A DNA stretch of 64,000 bases from positions 310,001 through 374,000 of the forward strand of contig JABTTQ020002835.1 of the NCBI GenBank assembly GCA_016081115.2. The letters are read 5' to 3'. Under the pieces are notes generated by a model that searched no databases, had not been told where the DNA came from, and saw only the letters and a list, made by a program, of their open reading frames with translations. How positions within the stretch are numbered: position 1 is the first letter of the stretch; each line of letters opens with the position of its first letter. Shown here one piece after another: positions 21,647 to 34,139 of the stretch. The position numbers and the translations under genes were made by a program. Source of the DNA: Rehmannia glutinosa. Its lineage: Eukaryota > Streptophyta > Magnoliopsida > Lamiales > Orobanchaceae.

Positions 21647-23160
21647 TGATAGGCGAGAATTTTGCATGTATTTTGAGGCGTATTTCGAGCTATAATGATA
21701 AGTAAACATGCATATACTCGCGTTAAATGTTACATATTCACTCCTTGTGGAAAAGATATTACACTTTGCTTATTTTGTAGGAATTTCATGATATTTGAAG
21801 CTAATTGAATAAAAATATGAGGAAAGCAAAGTGGAAACACGGAGAATTGAGTGGATATACAAAAAGTGAAGCCTAAAAGAGCGAAAGTTGAGCGTTCACG
21901 GAAAAGACAGGGGGCACACGGGTTGGACGTGCCTCAAGACACCACCCGTGCACCCCTGTATAAGGATAATTGGAGCTGCAGCATGGCGCACGGGTAGCCC
22001 ATGCATGGGCGCACCACCCGTGCGCCCTACGAGAGTCGATTATTTCACCGGAGTGGCGCACGGGTAGGCCGTGCTCCGACGCACCACCCGTGCGCCCTAC
22101 GAGAGAGTTGGGGTATTCCGAGAGGTGGCGCACGGGTAACCCGTGCGTGGGCGCACCACCCGTGCGTCATACTGAATCCCATAATCTGCAGGATTAAGCC
22201 CTAAACATGATGGGAGGTATAAAAAGGCTTTGGGGCGCACACAAGGAGATTCGGCATTTTTGGGATCTACAACACAAGACAAGAATCAACTCTTGGAAGG
22301 AGACATCAAGGAGACAATCGGGTTGCATCGGAGCTTGAAGAACGGAGATATATCGAGAGATTGTCGACGTTCCTAAGTTTTCTTGCTTCTCTTTTAGTTT
22401 CAATCTTTTAGTTTCATTTGTAATGACTTTGAACACTTTGTGTGTAAGTTGTTTAATCATGTGTAGCTAAACTCTTGTGATTTAGGGTTTTGGAAGTAGA
22501 TTAATGAACTCTTGTTGGATGTTTTAATCTTGGTTGAAGTTATTATCTTGAAGCCTATTTGAGTACTTTGAGCTTATTCTTGTTTTATCACTTGGCCAAT
22601 GATTTAACATGTTTAATATATTGATTCATAATTCGAGAGATGAGTTTCAATATTAGATCTTAAGTACTTGACACGAATATTTGCATGAATCGAGAGGTTT
22701 GTGAATGTTTGTGAGGACATTTGATCTTTTGTGCATTTGGGAGTTGTATATCTTATGTTGAGTAGAGATGCTAGCATAGATATTTCAATCTACATTTTAT
22801 ATGCATCTCGAGAGGGAGGATAAAATAGCTTTGTGATCGTCTTATAGGAATATTGATAATAACGTGGCTTGATTAAACCGGACAACAAGAGGATTATTAA
22901 TCGAAACCTTAACTCGGAAATCCATTACATCATCTTGATACTTCTTTCATTTGTGTTATCTTAATCTTGTATTTTAGTGATTGAAATTGTCTTAATCTCA
23001 AAACAACAACCATCAAATATTGATCGTCTAAATAAAAGTAAAACTATCTTAGCTCAATACTTTGCCTATTGATTTATTAGTCTCCGTGGATACGACCTTG
23101 CTACCCTATTCGATAACGAACACCGTACACTTGCGGTGAAGCTAAAAATATAGGCGAACA
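21647..23160 (+). repeat. 5' LTR of C
   Basis: This is 1514 bp, starting TGATAGGCG and ending GGCGAACA. It contains a 70-72-bp GC-rich array (21913-22190), a TATA box (GGTATAAAAAGG, near 22216-22227) and a conserved terminal part with TCTCCGTGGATACGACC. The five bases before it are TCTTC; the matching right-hand duplication is lost. Confidence 0.88.
21913..22190 (+). repeat. 70-72-bp GC-rich palindromic array in the C LTR
   Basis: Four units begin with GGCACACGGG or GGCGCACGGG at 21913, 21985, 22055 and 22127 (spacing 72, 70, 72). In each, GCGCACGGG faces CCCGTGCGC about 25-30 bases later, giving GC-rich inverted repeats upstream of the TATA box. The second LTR has the same array (about 30850-31110) with indels. 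Confidence 0.8.
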
Positions 23161-23166
23161 AGTTTT

Positions 23167-23184
23167 TGGCGCCGTTGCCGGGGA
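23167..23184 (+). other. Primer-binding site of C (tRNA-Asp type)
   Basis: TGGCGCCGTTGCCGGGGA lies six bases after the 5' LTR. It matches the plant tRNA-Asp 3' end used as primer site by Athila and Tat elements. Confidence 0.9.
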
Positions 23185-23327
23185 CTAATACAATTTATGG
23201 TGCTAATATTGCGATAGATAGAATTATTCTTAATTTAGACATTTTTTTTATTATTTATTTTGTTTTAGTATGACTTGAATTCCACATTATTTGACTTGTT
23301 TCTTCTAGTTTGGTCCGGTAGTAGTGC

Positions 23328-25461
23328 ATGAACACGCGCTCTAAAGGCGGGGGACTTAATACCGCTCATACCAGGAAGTTGAGGCTTTCGCGAGGAGAAT
23401 CAGTCTGCTACCACTAGACGAGTGAAAGACAACACAATCCGATAATGGGGATTTGAATGAGTTACCAATACCGCCAAACAATGATGGAAACGAGTTACCG
23501 ATATCGGTTCAACAAAGAAGCCATTCGTGATTACTTTCGACCACAAACGAATCGTAATTACGGTGGTATTGCCCATATTCCTATCAATGCCAACAACTTC
23601 GAACTCAAACCGGCACTAATAAATATGGTGCAATGAGAATCGATTTGGGGGTTTGCAATCAAGATCCTAACTCTCACCTTGCGCATTTTATCCAAATATG
23701 CAATACGATCAAAATGAACGGAGTCTCAGATGACGCCATAAGATTGCGCCTATTCCCATTCTCTTTACGGGATAAGGCGAGAAATTGGTTGGGTACTTTG
23801 ACGCAAGGAAGTGTGAGCACATGGGACGATTTGAGCCAAAAGTTTTTGTTTAAATTCTTTCCACCGAGCAAAACTTTGCAGCTCAAAAGCGAGATTACTC
23901 AATTCCGACAGTTCGACTCAGAGTCTTTAGGGATTTGTTAAGAAGATGTCCACAACACGGCTTTCCGGAGGATCAACAACTTTGTTTCTTTTATAATGGT
24001 TTAATGGGGCAAACGAGGGCCTTTGTTGATGCCGTAGCGGGAGGAGCATTGTTGGCAAGGTTTCCACAAGATGCCTTAAATCTTCTTGAGGAAATGGCCA
24101 TGAACAGTTACCAATGGCCATCTGAAAGATCCAATGTACAACGAGTAGCCGAAATCTCAGATTCAGACCCTATCAAAACATTGTCGGCACAAGTAGCGGC
24201 TTTGACAACTCAATTGAGTGTATTTACGAAGGGGCCAGAAGCAGGTACGAGCACGGGTAGTGAAGCTCTTCTATATCCGATGGAAGAGGTAAATTATGTG
24301 AATAACCGGAATTTCAGTAATTTCCGGAATAATTCAAACCCAACGCATTACCATCCAGGGTTGAGAAATCATGAAAAATTTTCGTACGCAAACACCAAGA
24401 ATGTGTTACAACCTCCACCGGGATTCAATGTTTCAAGTGGAGGCGGAAATGGGGAAGGCAAATCGTCGTTGGAAGATGCACTCACCTCTTTCATAAATCA
24501 ATCTAATGCTTTCATGAATGACACGAGGAGCCGCCTCGCTAAGCAAGATCTTCGGATGGATAAGTTAGAACAACAAGTGACAAGCTCGATAAAGAATCTG
24601 GAGAATCAAATGGGTCAATTGGCTACAATTGTGGGTGGTCAACATCAAAAGGGTCAATTTCCGAGTAATACGGAAATGAATCCTAAGGAACAATGCAAAG
24701 CAATTCGTTTACGAAGCGGTACGGCATATGAGGGGCCTAAAGAAAAATCCGGGAGTCCGAAACTGTCGGATGAAGCATCTAGGTCGGAAGCAGGAGAATC
24801 CGTGATGAAGGATGATATTGAAGAAAATAGGAAAGAAGAGAACAAAGAGGCAGAACAAACAGGGGTTGAAAAGCAAAAATCATCATCTAGCTCAAACATA
24901 TCTAAGTTGCCTATATCTCTTCCCTTTCCTCAAAGATTTCAAAAGAAAAAGCTTGATGATCAATTTGCCAAATTCCTTGATATATTTAAGAAATTGCACA
25001 TTAACATTCCTTTTGCAGACGCACTAGAACAGATGCCGAACTATGCGAAATTTCTTAAGGATGTTATGTCAAAAAAGCGGAAGATGACAAGCTTTGAAAC
25101 GGTGAATTTGACGGAAGAATGTAGTGCAATTATCCAAAGGAAGCTACCACAAAAACTTAAAGATCCGGGGAGTTTCACTATCCCTTATGCTATTGGTGGT
25201 AATTTCTTTAATAAAGCGTTATGTGATTTAGGGGCAAGTATTAATTTGATGCCTTTGTCCATTTTCAGGAAACTTGGATTAGGCGACGTGAAACCAACTA
25301 CGGTGACATTGCAACTTGCAGACCGATCACTTACGTATCCAAGAGGAATTATTGAAGACGTACTGGTAAAAGTTGATAAATTTATATTCCCCGTGGATTT
25401 CTTGGTATTAGATATGGAAGAAGATCGAGGCGTTCCACCGATACTTGACGCCCTTTCTTAA
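23328..25461 (+). pseudogene. gag and protease of C, first copy
   Basis: The ATG at 23328 opens the same MNTRSR start as the intact frame at 32272. Frameshifts follow until the gag core (23633-23930: HLAHFIQICNTIKMNGVSDD, RLFPFSLRDKARNWL, WDDLSQKFL). A 24-bp deletion near 23928 removes the YEAWERF segment present in the second copy. The frame at 23935-25461 continues through a Gln/Asn-rich linker, a coiled stretch (24500-24620) and a Lys/Glu-rich linker into protease, with CDLGASINLMP near 25220. A frameshift near 25450 destroys the expected LGRPFL end. Gag builds particles; the protease would process the polyprotein. Confidence 0.85.
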
Positions 25462-28400
25462 ATGAGGTAAAGCCTTAATAGACGTACAAAAAGGTGAGCT
25501 CACATTACGTGTTAATGATGAGCATGTTTTATTTTCTATATATAAGGCAATGAAATTCCATGATTCGGTAGAGAGTTGTAAATTTTTGGATATAGTTAGT
25601 CCATGCATTGAGGATTATGTTGATCATACATTGTCTACAGATGATTTGGAATTTGGTCTAACCCACTCGTGCTCAATGTCGAGTGTTGTACTTGATTTTG
25701 ATAACCAAGATTTGTACGACTATGTTTGTGCCTTAGATCATATACAGGAACTACCTAATAGTGCACGAGGCGAGAACGCAAGGACTGAAATAAGGGCTGA
25801 GCTCTCTGAAGAGCGCACGACCCGTGCGCAGGCGCATGGTCAGCCCGTGCGTGATGCAGAGAGACGGGCTGAGCTCTCTGAAGAGCGCACGACCCGTGCG
25901 CAGGCGCATGGTCAGCCCGTGCGTGATGCAGAGAGACGGGCTGAGCTCTCTGAAGAGCGCACGACCCGTGCGCAGGCGCATGGTCAGCCCGTGCGTGATG
26001 CTGAAATACCAACACCAACTCCGGAACTCAAGCAATTACCTAAACACCTCAAATATGCATTCCTTGGAGCAAATAACGCAAATCCGGTAATCGTTTCAGC
26101 TCTTCTCACTCCTACTCAACTTGATAAACTGTTAAGGGTTTTACGAAAACATAAGTCGGCACTAGGATGGTCTATAACTGATTTAAAAGGCATAAGTCCA
26201 TCCATTGTGATGCATACAATTCGGATGGAAGATGTTTATAAACCATCAGTGCAAAACCAAAGACGACTAAACCCTATTATGCAAGATGTGGTTAGGAAGG
26301 AAGTGTTAAAATGGTTGGATGCGGTATCATTTATGCGATATCCGATGACTCATGGGTGAGTCCGGTACAAGTGGTACTGAAAAAAAGGGGGGAATGTGAT
26401 GGTAAAAAATGAAAATGAGGAACAAATTGCTACTAGAATTGTTCTAGGGTGGCGAATATGTATTGATTATAGAAAACTTAATGATGCCACTCGAAAAGAT
26501 CACTTCCCCTCCCCTTTATCGATATGATGTTGGATCGTCTTGCGAGTTATGATTATTATTGCTTTTTAGATGGTTATTCCGGGTACAATCAAATCATGAT
26601 TTGCGAAGACCAAGAGAAAACAACATTTACATGTCCGTATGGCACATTTGCATTTAAATCGCATGCCATTTGGTTTATGTAATGCACTGCTACTTTCCAA
26701 CGTTGTATGATGGCTATATTTCACGATCTTATTGAAAAAGTTATGGAGGTGTTTATGGACGATTTCTCTGTGTTCGGTGATTCTTTTGATAATTGTCTAC
26801 ACAATCTTTCCCTAGTTTTGCAGCGATGTGAAGAGACCAATCTAGTACTAAATTGGGAAAAGTGTCATTTTATGGTACGCGATGGCATTGTACTTGGTCA
26901 TCGAGTCTCTTCTGCAGGTTTGGAAGTTGATCGGGCAAAAATTGTAGCAATTGAGAAGTTACCACCTCCTACAAACGAGAAAGCCATTCGGAGCTTTTTA
27001 GGCCATGCCGGATTTTACAGAAGGTTTATCCGTGACTTTTCTAAAATTTCTAAGCCTTTGAGCCAATTGCTAGAAAAAGATGCTGCTTTCATTTTTTCCA
27101 ATGAATGTTTGCAGGCGTTCGAAACGTTGAAGACAACATTGGTAACCGCACCTATACTCGTCGCCCCAGATTGGAGTCAACCATTTGAGCTAATGTGTGA
27201 TGCAAAAGATTATGCGGTTGGGGCTGTTCTCGGTCAAAAAGGGAAAAATTGTTCCGATCCATCTACTATGCAAGTAGAACGTTGGACAGTGCTCAACAGA
27301 ATTATACCACAACCGAAAAAGAAATGTTGGCGATTGTTTTCGCATTCAATAAATTCCGATCTTACTTGATCGGGACAAAGACGATTGTGCACACCGACCA
27401 TGCGGCTATCAAATACCTTTTTGACAAGAAGGATGCGAAACCGAGGTTGATTCGATGGATCTTATTATTGCAAGAGTTTGATGTGGAAATCAAGGACAAG
27501 AAGGGATGCGAGAACGTGGTAGCGGACCATCTGTCTCGATTAGAAAATCAAGAGGGAGCAAAAGGAGGTACGGGATTGATCAAAGAGGAGTTTCCTGATG
27601 AAAGATTACTCATGCTTGAGGCAAAGTTCCCATGGTATGCGGACTTTGTAAACTATTTGGCTGCCGGAGTTTTACCTCCGGATCTATCACCGTATCAAAA
27701 GAAGAAATTCTTACATGATGTAAAGTTCTACATGTGGGATGACCCCCTACTCTTTAAGAGGTGTGCGGATAAAATCATAAGGAGATGCATACCTCAAGAA
27801 GAATGGGAGGGAGTCCTACAACAGTGTCACTCTTCACCATCTGGCGGACATTTTGGTCCCACGCGCACCGCAACGAAGGTATTGCAAAGTGGGCTATATT
27901 GGCCCACTTTATTTAATGACTGTTATTTGTTTGTGCAACAATGTGACAGGTGTCAGCGAATGAGAAACATTTCACGGAAGCACGAGATGCCAATGACCAA
28001 CATAATTGAAGTGGAGTTGTTAGATGTGTGGGGGATTGATTTTATGGGCCCGTTTCCATCATCTTCGGGATATCAATATATTCTACTTGCGGTGGAGTAT
28101 GTATCCCGTTGGGTAGAGGCGATTCCTTCCAAAACAAATGATGCTCAAGTTGTCATGCGCTTCCTTAAGAAAAACATCTTTACTAGATTCGGACTCCACG
28201 AGCTTTAATTAGTGATGGAGGGTCGCATTTTGTAAACAAATTGATGAGCAACTTGTTGGCAAAATATGGAGTCAAACATAAAGTTGCATTGGCATATCAT
28301 CCACAAGCCAATGGACAAGCGAGAAGTGGCTAACGGGGAGATCAAACAAATCCTTGAAAAGACGGTGAACATCAACCGAAAGGATTGGGCGTTAAAATTG

Positions 28401-28915
28401 GATGATGCTCGTGGGCATACCGGATCGCATATAAAACACCGTTGGGCACATCTCCATATCAACTTGTTTTTGGTAAGTCGTGCCATTTGCCGGTAGAATT
28501 AGAGCACAAAGCATTTTGGGCGGTTAAGAAACCGAATCTGGATTTTCATAAAGCCGGTGAGGAAAGGTTACTTCATTTGAATCAGATGGAAGAATTCAGG
28601 GGGATGAAGCTTACGAAAATTCCCGAATTTACAAGGAGAGAACCAAGAGATGGCATGATAAGATGATCAAGAAAAGAGAGTTTTTACGGGAGAACCGGTG
28701 CTCTATACAATTCACGCCTTAAATTTTTCCCGGGAAAACTCAAGTCTAAGTGGTCGGGGCCATTCATGATAAAGAAAGTGTTGAATCCACCTGGGATTGT
28801 AGAATTGTTAACAAAAGAAGGCGAGACTTTCATGGTAAATGGCCAACGGATTAAGCACTATTTCCACCGAGGGAATCAAGAGGAAGTGACATCCACCACC
28901 TTGCGCGACCCGTAA
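25462..28915 (+). pseudogene. pol of C (RT-RH-IN), broken
   Basis: After the protease frameshift, 25550-26359 is open and carries the triplicated 24-residue unit (25793-26000) and the start of RT (IVMHTIRMEDVYKP). RT continues in several frames; catalytic FMDD is at 26752-26763, followed by SVFGDSFDNCL. The RT end and RNase H start have FLGHAGFYRRFI and AVGAVLGQ, and RNase H continues in another frame at 27249 with YYASRTLD. Integrase has an HHCC finger (HSSPSGGHFGPTRT, CDRCQR, near 27830-27960) and a core (WGIDFMGPFPSSSGYQYILL, near 28030; SDGGSHF near 28215), ending with a PFMIKKV-type tail and a stop at 28913. At least six frameshifts or stops make it non-functional. Confidence 0.85.
25793..26000 (+). 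repeat. Three in-frame 72-bp repeats within pol of C
   Basis: GCTCTCTGAAGAGCGCACGA begins at 25801, 25873 and 25945, exactly 72 bp apart; the three copies are almost identical. Each encodes 24 residues beginning AELSEERTTRAQ between protease and RT, and keeps the frame open. The unit contains GCGCACG, CCCGTGCGC, AGGCGCATGG and CCCGTGCGT in the order seen in the LTR array of the same element. Confidence 0.9.
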
Positions 28916-30572
28916 TTTAACAAAACAGGCGTCAAGCTAAAGACGTTAAATATAGCGCTTGTTGGGAGGCAACCCAACGCGTTTGCGTGTTTTTTATTAA
29001 TGAGTGTGATTTGTGTGTTTTGTTGTATTTTTGTGTGTTTCAACATAGGGCTGATTTTCTCGCGTTCAGCGAGCGATCTGAGCGGCGTTCCGAGGAGATG
29101 TGGCAAGTGCTCCAACAGCTACAAATGTGGCATATTTCTTAAGGCCACTTCCCACCACCGCCGCCGCAGTGATTCAGGTATATCTCCACTTTTTGTTATT
29201 GAAATTCTATTTTTCCCCTTAGGATACTATAATTTCATTCAAGTTTGGGGGGAGAGATAGCATTTTAATACATGAAAAGTGTGGATACAAAAAAAAACAT
29301 TTTTATGCATTTTTTTTTGTTTTCATATAGTTGCATTTGCATTAGAGCACGTTTATAGCTTTAGCACGTCTATTGCTTTAGTAGTGGTTAGAGGGTGTGT
29401 TGACCGAGCATGGTGCAACTTGTTGTTTGTGTGTTGATTGAAAATTCATATTGTTGGGATTAGATGATGTTTATGGATTGATTGAGCCTTGAATAAATAA
29501 CTTTGAGCATGTTGATATGAAAAACTTGGTGTGATGCTTTGAATTACATTTTGACAAGCCTGTGAGCTTTGAGCCTTTACTGCTTATATCTTGTGCAGTC
29601 TTGTTGTTATTTGAGTGTATCATTCATGTTGATTAAAATTCTAGAACTTGCTTGGGTATCTCTGTCAAGGCCACATGTGTATGTGAATTGTGAATGTGAT
29701 TAAAGGCCATCTTTGCTAGCCTTTCATGCCTTTTGCCTACCTAAAAATGTGAAAACTCCTAGTTAGCCAAGTTGAGCCTATAACCTATTTCTTTGATAAC
29801 CACAAAATTTAACCCTTGATCTTACTATATTTCCATTACCTTAAACTCGAATGTATAACGTTGAGTAAAAGGGGAATGAACGAGGTTGAATGGGTGGGAA
29901 TTGAAAAATAGGATAATTGGGCATACTTAGTTAAATGGAATAAAAAGAGGAGGAAAGATGTTGAAAATGCACAAATGAAAAAAAAAGATTGGAAAAGCGA
30001 TAAACTTGGGGGCGAAGGATTGTGAATGGAGGAGATTCTCAAAAGAAAGGAAGGAAATGGAGATAAATGAAGTTGATAAAAATGAGGATGATTGGAGTAG
30101 CATATGGGATTGTAATGAAAATGATTGATATGCTCATCGGTCTATACACTCGAGTTTGAGTCACTTTATCCAAAAATTTCCTACCTAAACCAAAGAGCCT
30201 TCATTACAACCAAATGAGAAAGTCCTTTATGATTCACAAATTGCATACACTCTCGTGGCGGAGATATGAGACAAATTGCAAGCCTATGGTAATTTTGCGA
30301 CATCGAATTGATTTGAGCGTAAACACGTCCTATAACCTCGTGAGATGAGAGTATACACTTAACTTTGAGAGTTGGATTCAGAGCATTTCACTTTGTTTTA
30401 TTTGAGGCGTGTTCTTTGATTAGATATTTGAGGCTTGATTGAGTTGTACTTAGCATTCATGACGAACAATTTGGATTTTCTTGTAGATTCTCGGTGTCTT
30501 ATTTGTTATCTTTATCTCCCTGTTGTACTTTATCGTGTTCTAAATATTGTTGATCGGGACGGTCAACAATTT
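28916..30572 (+). other. 3' non-coding region of C, no env-like gene seen
   Basis: Starts with an inverted repeat GTTGGGAGGCAACCCAAC (28961-28978), often found just after pol in Athila-type elements. A GT-rich tract, a short GC-rich stretch (29060-29170) and an internal polypurine-like tract (CAAGTTTGGGGGGAGAG, near 29239) follow. From 29300 to 30570 there is only AT-rich sequence. Athila elements often carry an env-like frame here; I see none. Confidence 0.55.
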
Positions 30573-30573
30573 A

Positions 30574-30587
30574 AGTTTGGGGGATTT
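30574..30587 (+). other. Polypurine tract of C
   Basis: AAGTTTGGGGGATT lies directly before the second LTR. The same phrase with a longer G-run occurs internally near 29239. Confidence 0.75.
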
Positions 30588-32110
30588 TAATAGGCGTGAA
30601 TTTTGCATGTATTTTGAGGCGTATTTCGAGCTATAATGATAAGTAAACATGCATATACTCGCGTTAAATGTTACATATTCACTCCTTGTGGAAAAGATAT
30701 TACACTTTGCTTATTTTGTAGGAATTTCATGATATTTGAAGCTAATTGAATAAGAATATGAGGAAAGCAAAGTGGAAACACGGAGAATTGAGTGGATATA
30801 CGAAAAGTGAAGCCTAAAAGAGCGAAAGTTGAGCGTTCACGGAAAAGACAGGGGGCACACGGGTTGGGCGTGCCTCAAGACACCACCCGTGCACCCCTGT
30901 ATAAGGATAATTGGAGCTGCAACATGGCGCACGGGTAGCCCATGCATGGGCGCACCACTCGTGCGCCCTACAGAGAGTCAGATTATTTCACCGGAGTGGC
31001 GCACGGGTAGGCCGTGCTCCGACGCACCACCCGTGCGCCCTCTGAGAGTTGGGGTATTCCAAGGGGTGGCGCACGGGTAACCCGTGCGTGGCGCACCACC
31101 CGTGCGTCTTGGCTGAATCCCATGTCTGCAAGATTAAGCCCTAAACATGATGGGAGGTATAAAAAGGATTTTGGGGGGGGGGGCGCACACAAGGAGATTC
31201 TGGCATTTTTGGGATCTACAACACAAGACAAGAATCAACTCTTGGAAGGAGACATCAAGGAGACAATCGGGTTGCATCGGAGCTTGAAGAACGGAGATAT
31301 ATCGAGAGATTGTCGACGTTCCTAAGTTTTCTTGCTTCTCTTTTAGTTTCAATCTTTTAGTTTCATTTGTAATGACTTTGAACACTTTGTGTGTAAGTTG
31401 TTTAATCATGTGTAGCTAAACTCTTGGGATTTCCGGGTTTTGGAAGTAGATTAATGAACTATTGTTGGATGTTTTAATCTTGGTTGAAGTTATTATCTTG
31501 AAGCCTATTTGAGTACTTTGAGCTTATTCTTGTTTTATCACTTGGCCAATGATTTAACATGTTTGATATATTGATTCATAATTCGGGAGATGAGTTTCAA
31601 TATTAGATCTTAAGTACTTGACACGAATATTTGCATGAATCGAGAGGTTTGTGAATGTTTGTGAGGACATTTGATCTTTTGTGCATTTGGGAGTTGTATA
31701 TCTTATGTTGAGTAGAGATTCTAGCATAGATATTTCAATCTACATTTTATATGCATCTCGAGAGGGAGGATAAAATAGCTTTGTGATCGTCTTATAGGAA
31801 TACTGATAATAACGTGGCTTGATTAAACCGGACAACAAGAGGATTATTAATCAAAACCTTAACTCGGAAATCCATTACATCATCTTGATACTTCTTTCAT
31901 TTGTGTTATCTTAATCTTGTATTTTAGTGATTGAAATTGTCTTAATCTCAAAACAACAACCATCAAATATTGATCGTCTAAATAAAAGTAAAACTATCTT
32001 AGCTCAATACTTTGCCTATTGATTTATTAGTCTCCGTGGATACGACCTTGCTACCCTATTCGATAACGAACACCGTACACTTGCGGTGAAGCTAAAAATA
32101 TAGGCGAACA
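30588..32110 (+). repeat. Second LTR of C
   Basis: This is 1523 bp and nearly identical to 21647-23160. It begins TAATAGGCG instead of TGATAGGCG, so the canonical TG is lost by G to A. It has the same GC-rich array and TATA box (near 31156), with an expanded run of Gs (31174-31183). It is followed by another primer site and gag rather than host DNA, so it serves two element bodies. Confidence 0.87.
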
Positions 32111-32133
32111 AGTTTTGGCGCGTTGTTCAGGAC
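32111..32133 (+). other. Degenerate primer-binding site of the second C body
   Basis: Same position as 23161-23184 but mutated: TGGCGCGTTG followed by TTCAGGAC instead of TGGCGCCGTTGCCGGGGA. The loss of primer match would prevent efficient priming. Confidence 0.7.
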
Positions 32134-32271
32134 TAATACAATTTATGGTGCTAATATTGCGATAGATAGAATTATTCTTAATTTAGACATTTTTTATTAT
32201 TTATTTTGTTTTAGTGTGACTTGAATTCCACATTATTTGACTTGTTTCTTCTAGTTTGGTCCAGGTAGTGC

Positions 32272-34139
32272 ATGAACACGCGCTCTAGGCGGGGGGACTT
32301 AATACCGCTCATACCGGAAGTTGAGGCTTTCGCGAGGAGAATCAGTGCTACCACTAGACGAGCTGAAAGACAACACAATTCGATAATGGGGGATTTGAAT
32401 GAGTTACCAATACCGCCAAACAATGGTGGAAACGAGTTACCGATACCGGTTCAACAGCAAGCCATTCGTGATTACTTTCGACCACAAACGAATCGTAATT
32501 ACGGTGGTATTGCCCATATTCCTATCAATGCCAACAACTTCGAACTCAAACCGGCACTAATAAATATGGTGCAACAGAATCAGTTTGGGGGGTTTGCGAT
32601 CGAAGATCCTAACTCTCACCTTGCGCATTTTATCCAAATATGCAATACGATCAAAATGAACGGAGTCTCAGATGACGCCATAAGATTGCGCCTATTCCCA
32701 TTCTCTTTACGGGATAAGGCGAGAAATTGGTTGGGTACTTTGACGCAAGGAAGTGTGAGCACATGGGACGATTTGAGCCAAAAGTTTTTGTTTAAATTCT
32801 TTCCACCGAGCAAAACTTTGCAGCTCAAAAGCGAGATTACTCAATTCCGACAGTTCGACTCAGAGCCTTTGTACGAGGCTTGGGAAAGATTTAGGGATTT
32901 GTTAAGAAGATGTCCACAACACGGCTTTCCGGAGGATCAACAACTTTGTTTCTTTTACAATGGTTTAATGGGGCAAACGAGGGCCTTTGTTGATGCCGCA
33001 GTGGGAGGAGCATTGTTGGCAAGGTTTCCAAAAGATGCCTTAAATCTTCTTGAGGAAATGGCCATGAACAGTTACCAATGGCCATCTGAAAGATCCAATG
33101 TACAACGAGTAGCCGAAATCTCAGATTCAGACCCTATCAAAACATTGTCGGCACAAGTAGCGGCTTTAACAACTCAATTGAGTGTATTTACGAAGGGGCC
33201 AGAAGTAGGTACGAGCACGGGTAGTGAAGCTCTTCTATATCCGATGGAAGAGGTAAATTATGTGAATAACGAATTTGGTAATTTAGGAATAATTCAAACC
33301 CAACGCATTACCATCCAGGGTTGAGAAATCATGAAAATTTTTCGTACGCAAACACCAAGAATGTGTTACAACCTCCACCGGGATTCAATGCTTCAAGTGG
33401 AGGCGGAAATGGGGAAGGCAAATCGTCGTTGGAAGATGCACTCACCTCTTTCATAAATCAATCTAATGCTTTCATGAATGACACGAGGAGCCGCCTCGCT
33501 AAGCAAGATGTTCGGATGGATAAGTTAGAATAACAAGTGACAAGCTCGATAAAGAATCTGGAGAATCAAATGGGTCAATTGGCTACAATTGTGGGTGGTC
33601 AACATCAAAAGGGTCAATTTCCGAGTAATACGGAAATGAATCCTGAGAACAATGCAAAGCAATTCGTTCTGGCGACAAAGACATATGAGGGGCCTAAAGA
33701 AAAATCCAGGAGTCCGAAACTGTCGAATGAAGCATCTAGGTCGGAAGCAGGAGAATCCGTGATGAAGGATGATATTGAAGAAAATAGGAAAGAAGAGAAC
33801 AAAGAGGCAGAACAAATAGGGGCTGAAAAGCAAAAATCATCATCTAGCTCAAACATATCTAAGTTGCCTATATCTCTTCCATTTCCTCAAAGATTTCAAA
33901 AGAAAAAGCTTGATGATCAATTTGCCAAATTCCTTGATATATTTAAGAAATTGCACATTAACATTCCTTTTGCAGACGCACTAGAACAGATGCCGAACTA
34001 TGCGAAATTTCTTAAGGATGTTATGTCAAAAAAGCGGAAGATGACAAGCTTTGAAACGGTGAATTTGACGGAAGAATGTAGTGCAATTATCCAAAGGAAG
34101 CTACCACAAAAACTTAAAGATCCGGTGAGTTTCACTATC
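32272..34139 (+). pseudogene. gag of C, second partial copy
   Basis: From ATG 32272 a 350-codon frame has the intact N-terminus and gag core, including the LYEAWERFRDLLRRCPQHG segment deleted in the first copy. A frameshift near 33290 and a stop at 33531-33533 (TAA where the first copy has CAA) break the linker. The frame reopens to the join at 34139, where gag sequence stops within a phrase shared with the first copy (TTTCACTATC) and B protease sequence begins. It is closely similar to 23328-25180. Confidence 0.87.

Larger units (their letters stand above)
21647..34139 (+). mobile_element. Element C: Athila-type Ty3/gypsy element, LTR-body-LTR-partial body
   Basis: Structure: LTR (21647-23160), PBS for tRNA-Asp, gag and pol (23328-28915), non-coding region, PPT, second LTR (30588-32110), then a second PBS and gag (32111-34139) that stops abruptly inside the gag-protease region. 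The third LTR is missing. This arises by unequal recombination between copies, followed by a deletion joining the second body to the protease start of B at 34140. The gag with NNFELKPALINMVQ and NGVSDDAIRLRLFPFSL and the tRNA-Asp primer are typical of the Athila lineage. No env-like gene is seen. All coding regions are broken. Confidence 0.85.

Noticed and set aside
21367..21705. Several open frames on both strands in the GC-rich part of the B LTR
   Set aside because: Open in multiple frames because of GC-rich repeats; the region is an LTR regulatory zone.
25751..26035. Open minus-strand frames across the pol repeats of C
   Set aside because: They mirror the 72-bp repeat on the other strand; the plus frame continues into RT, so it is the real one.
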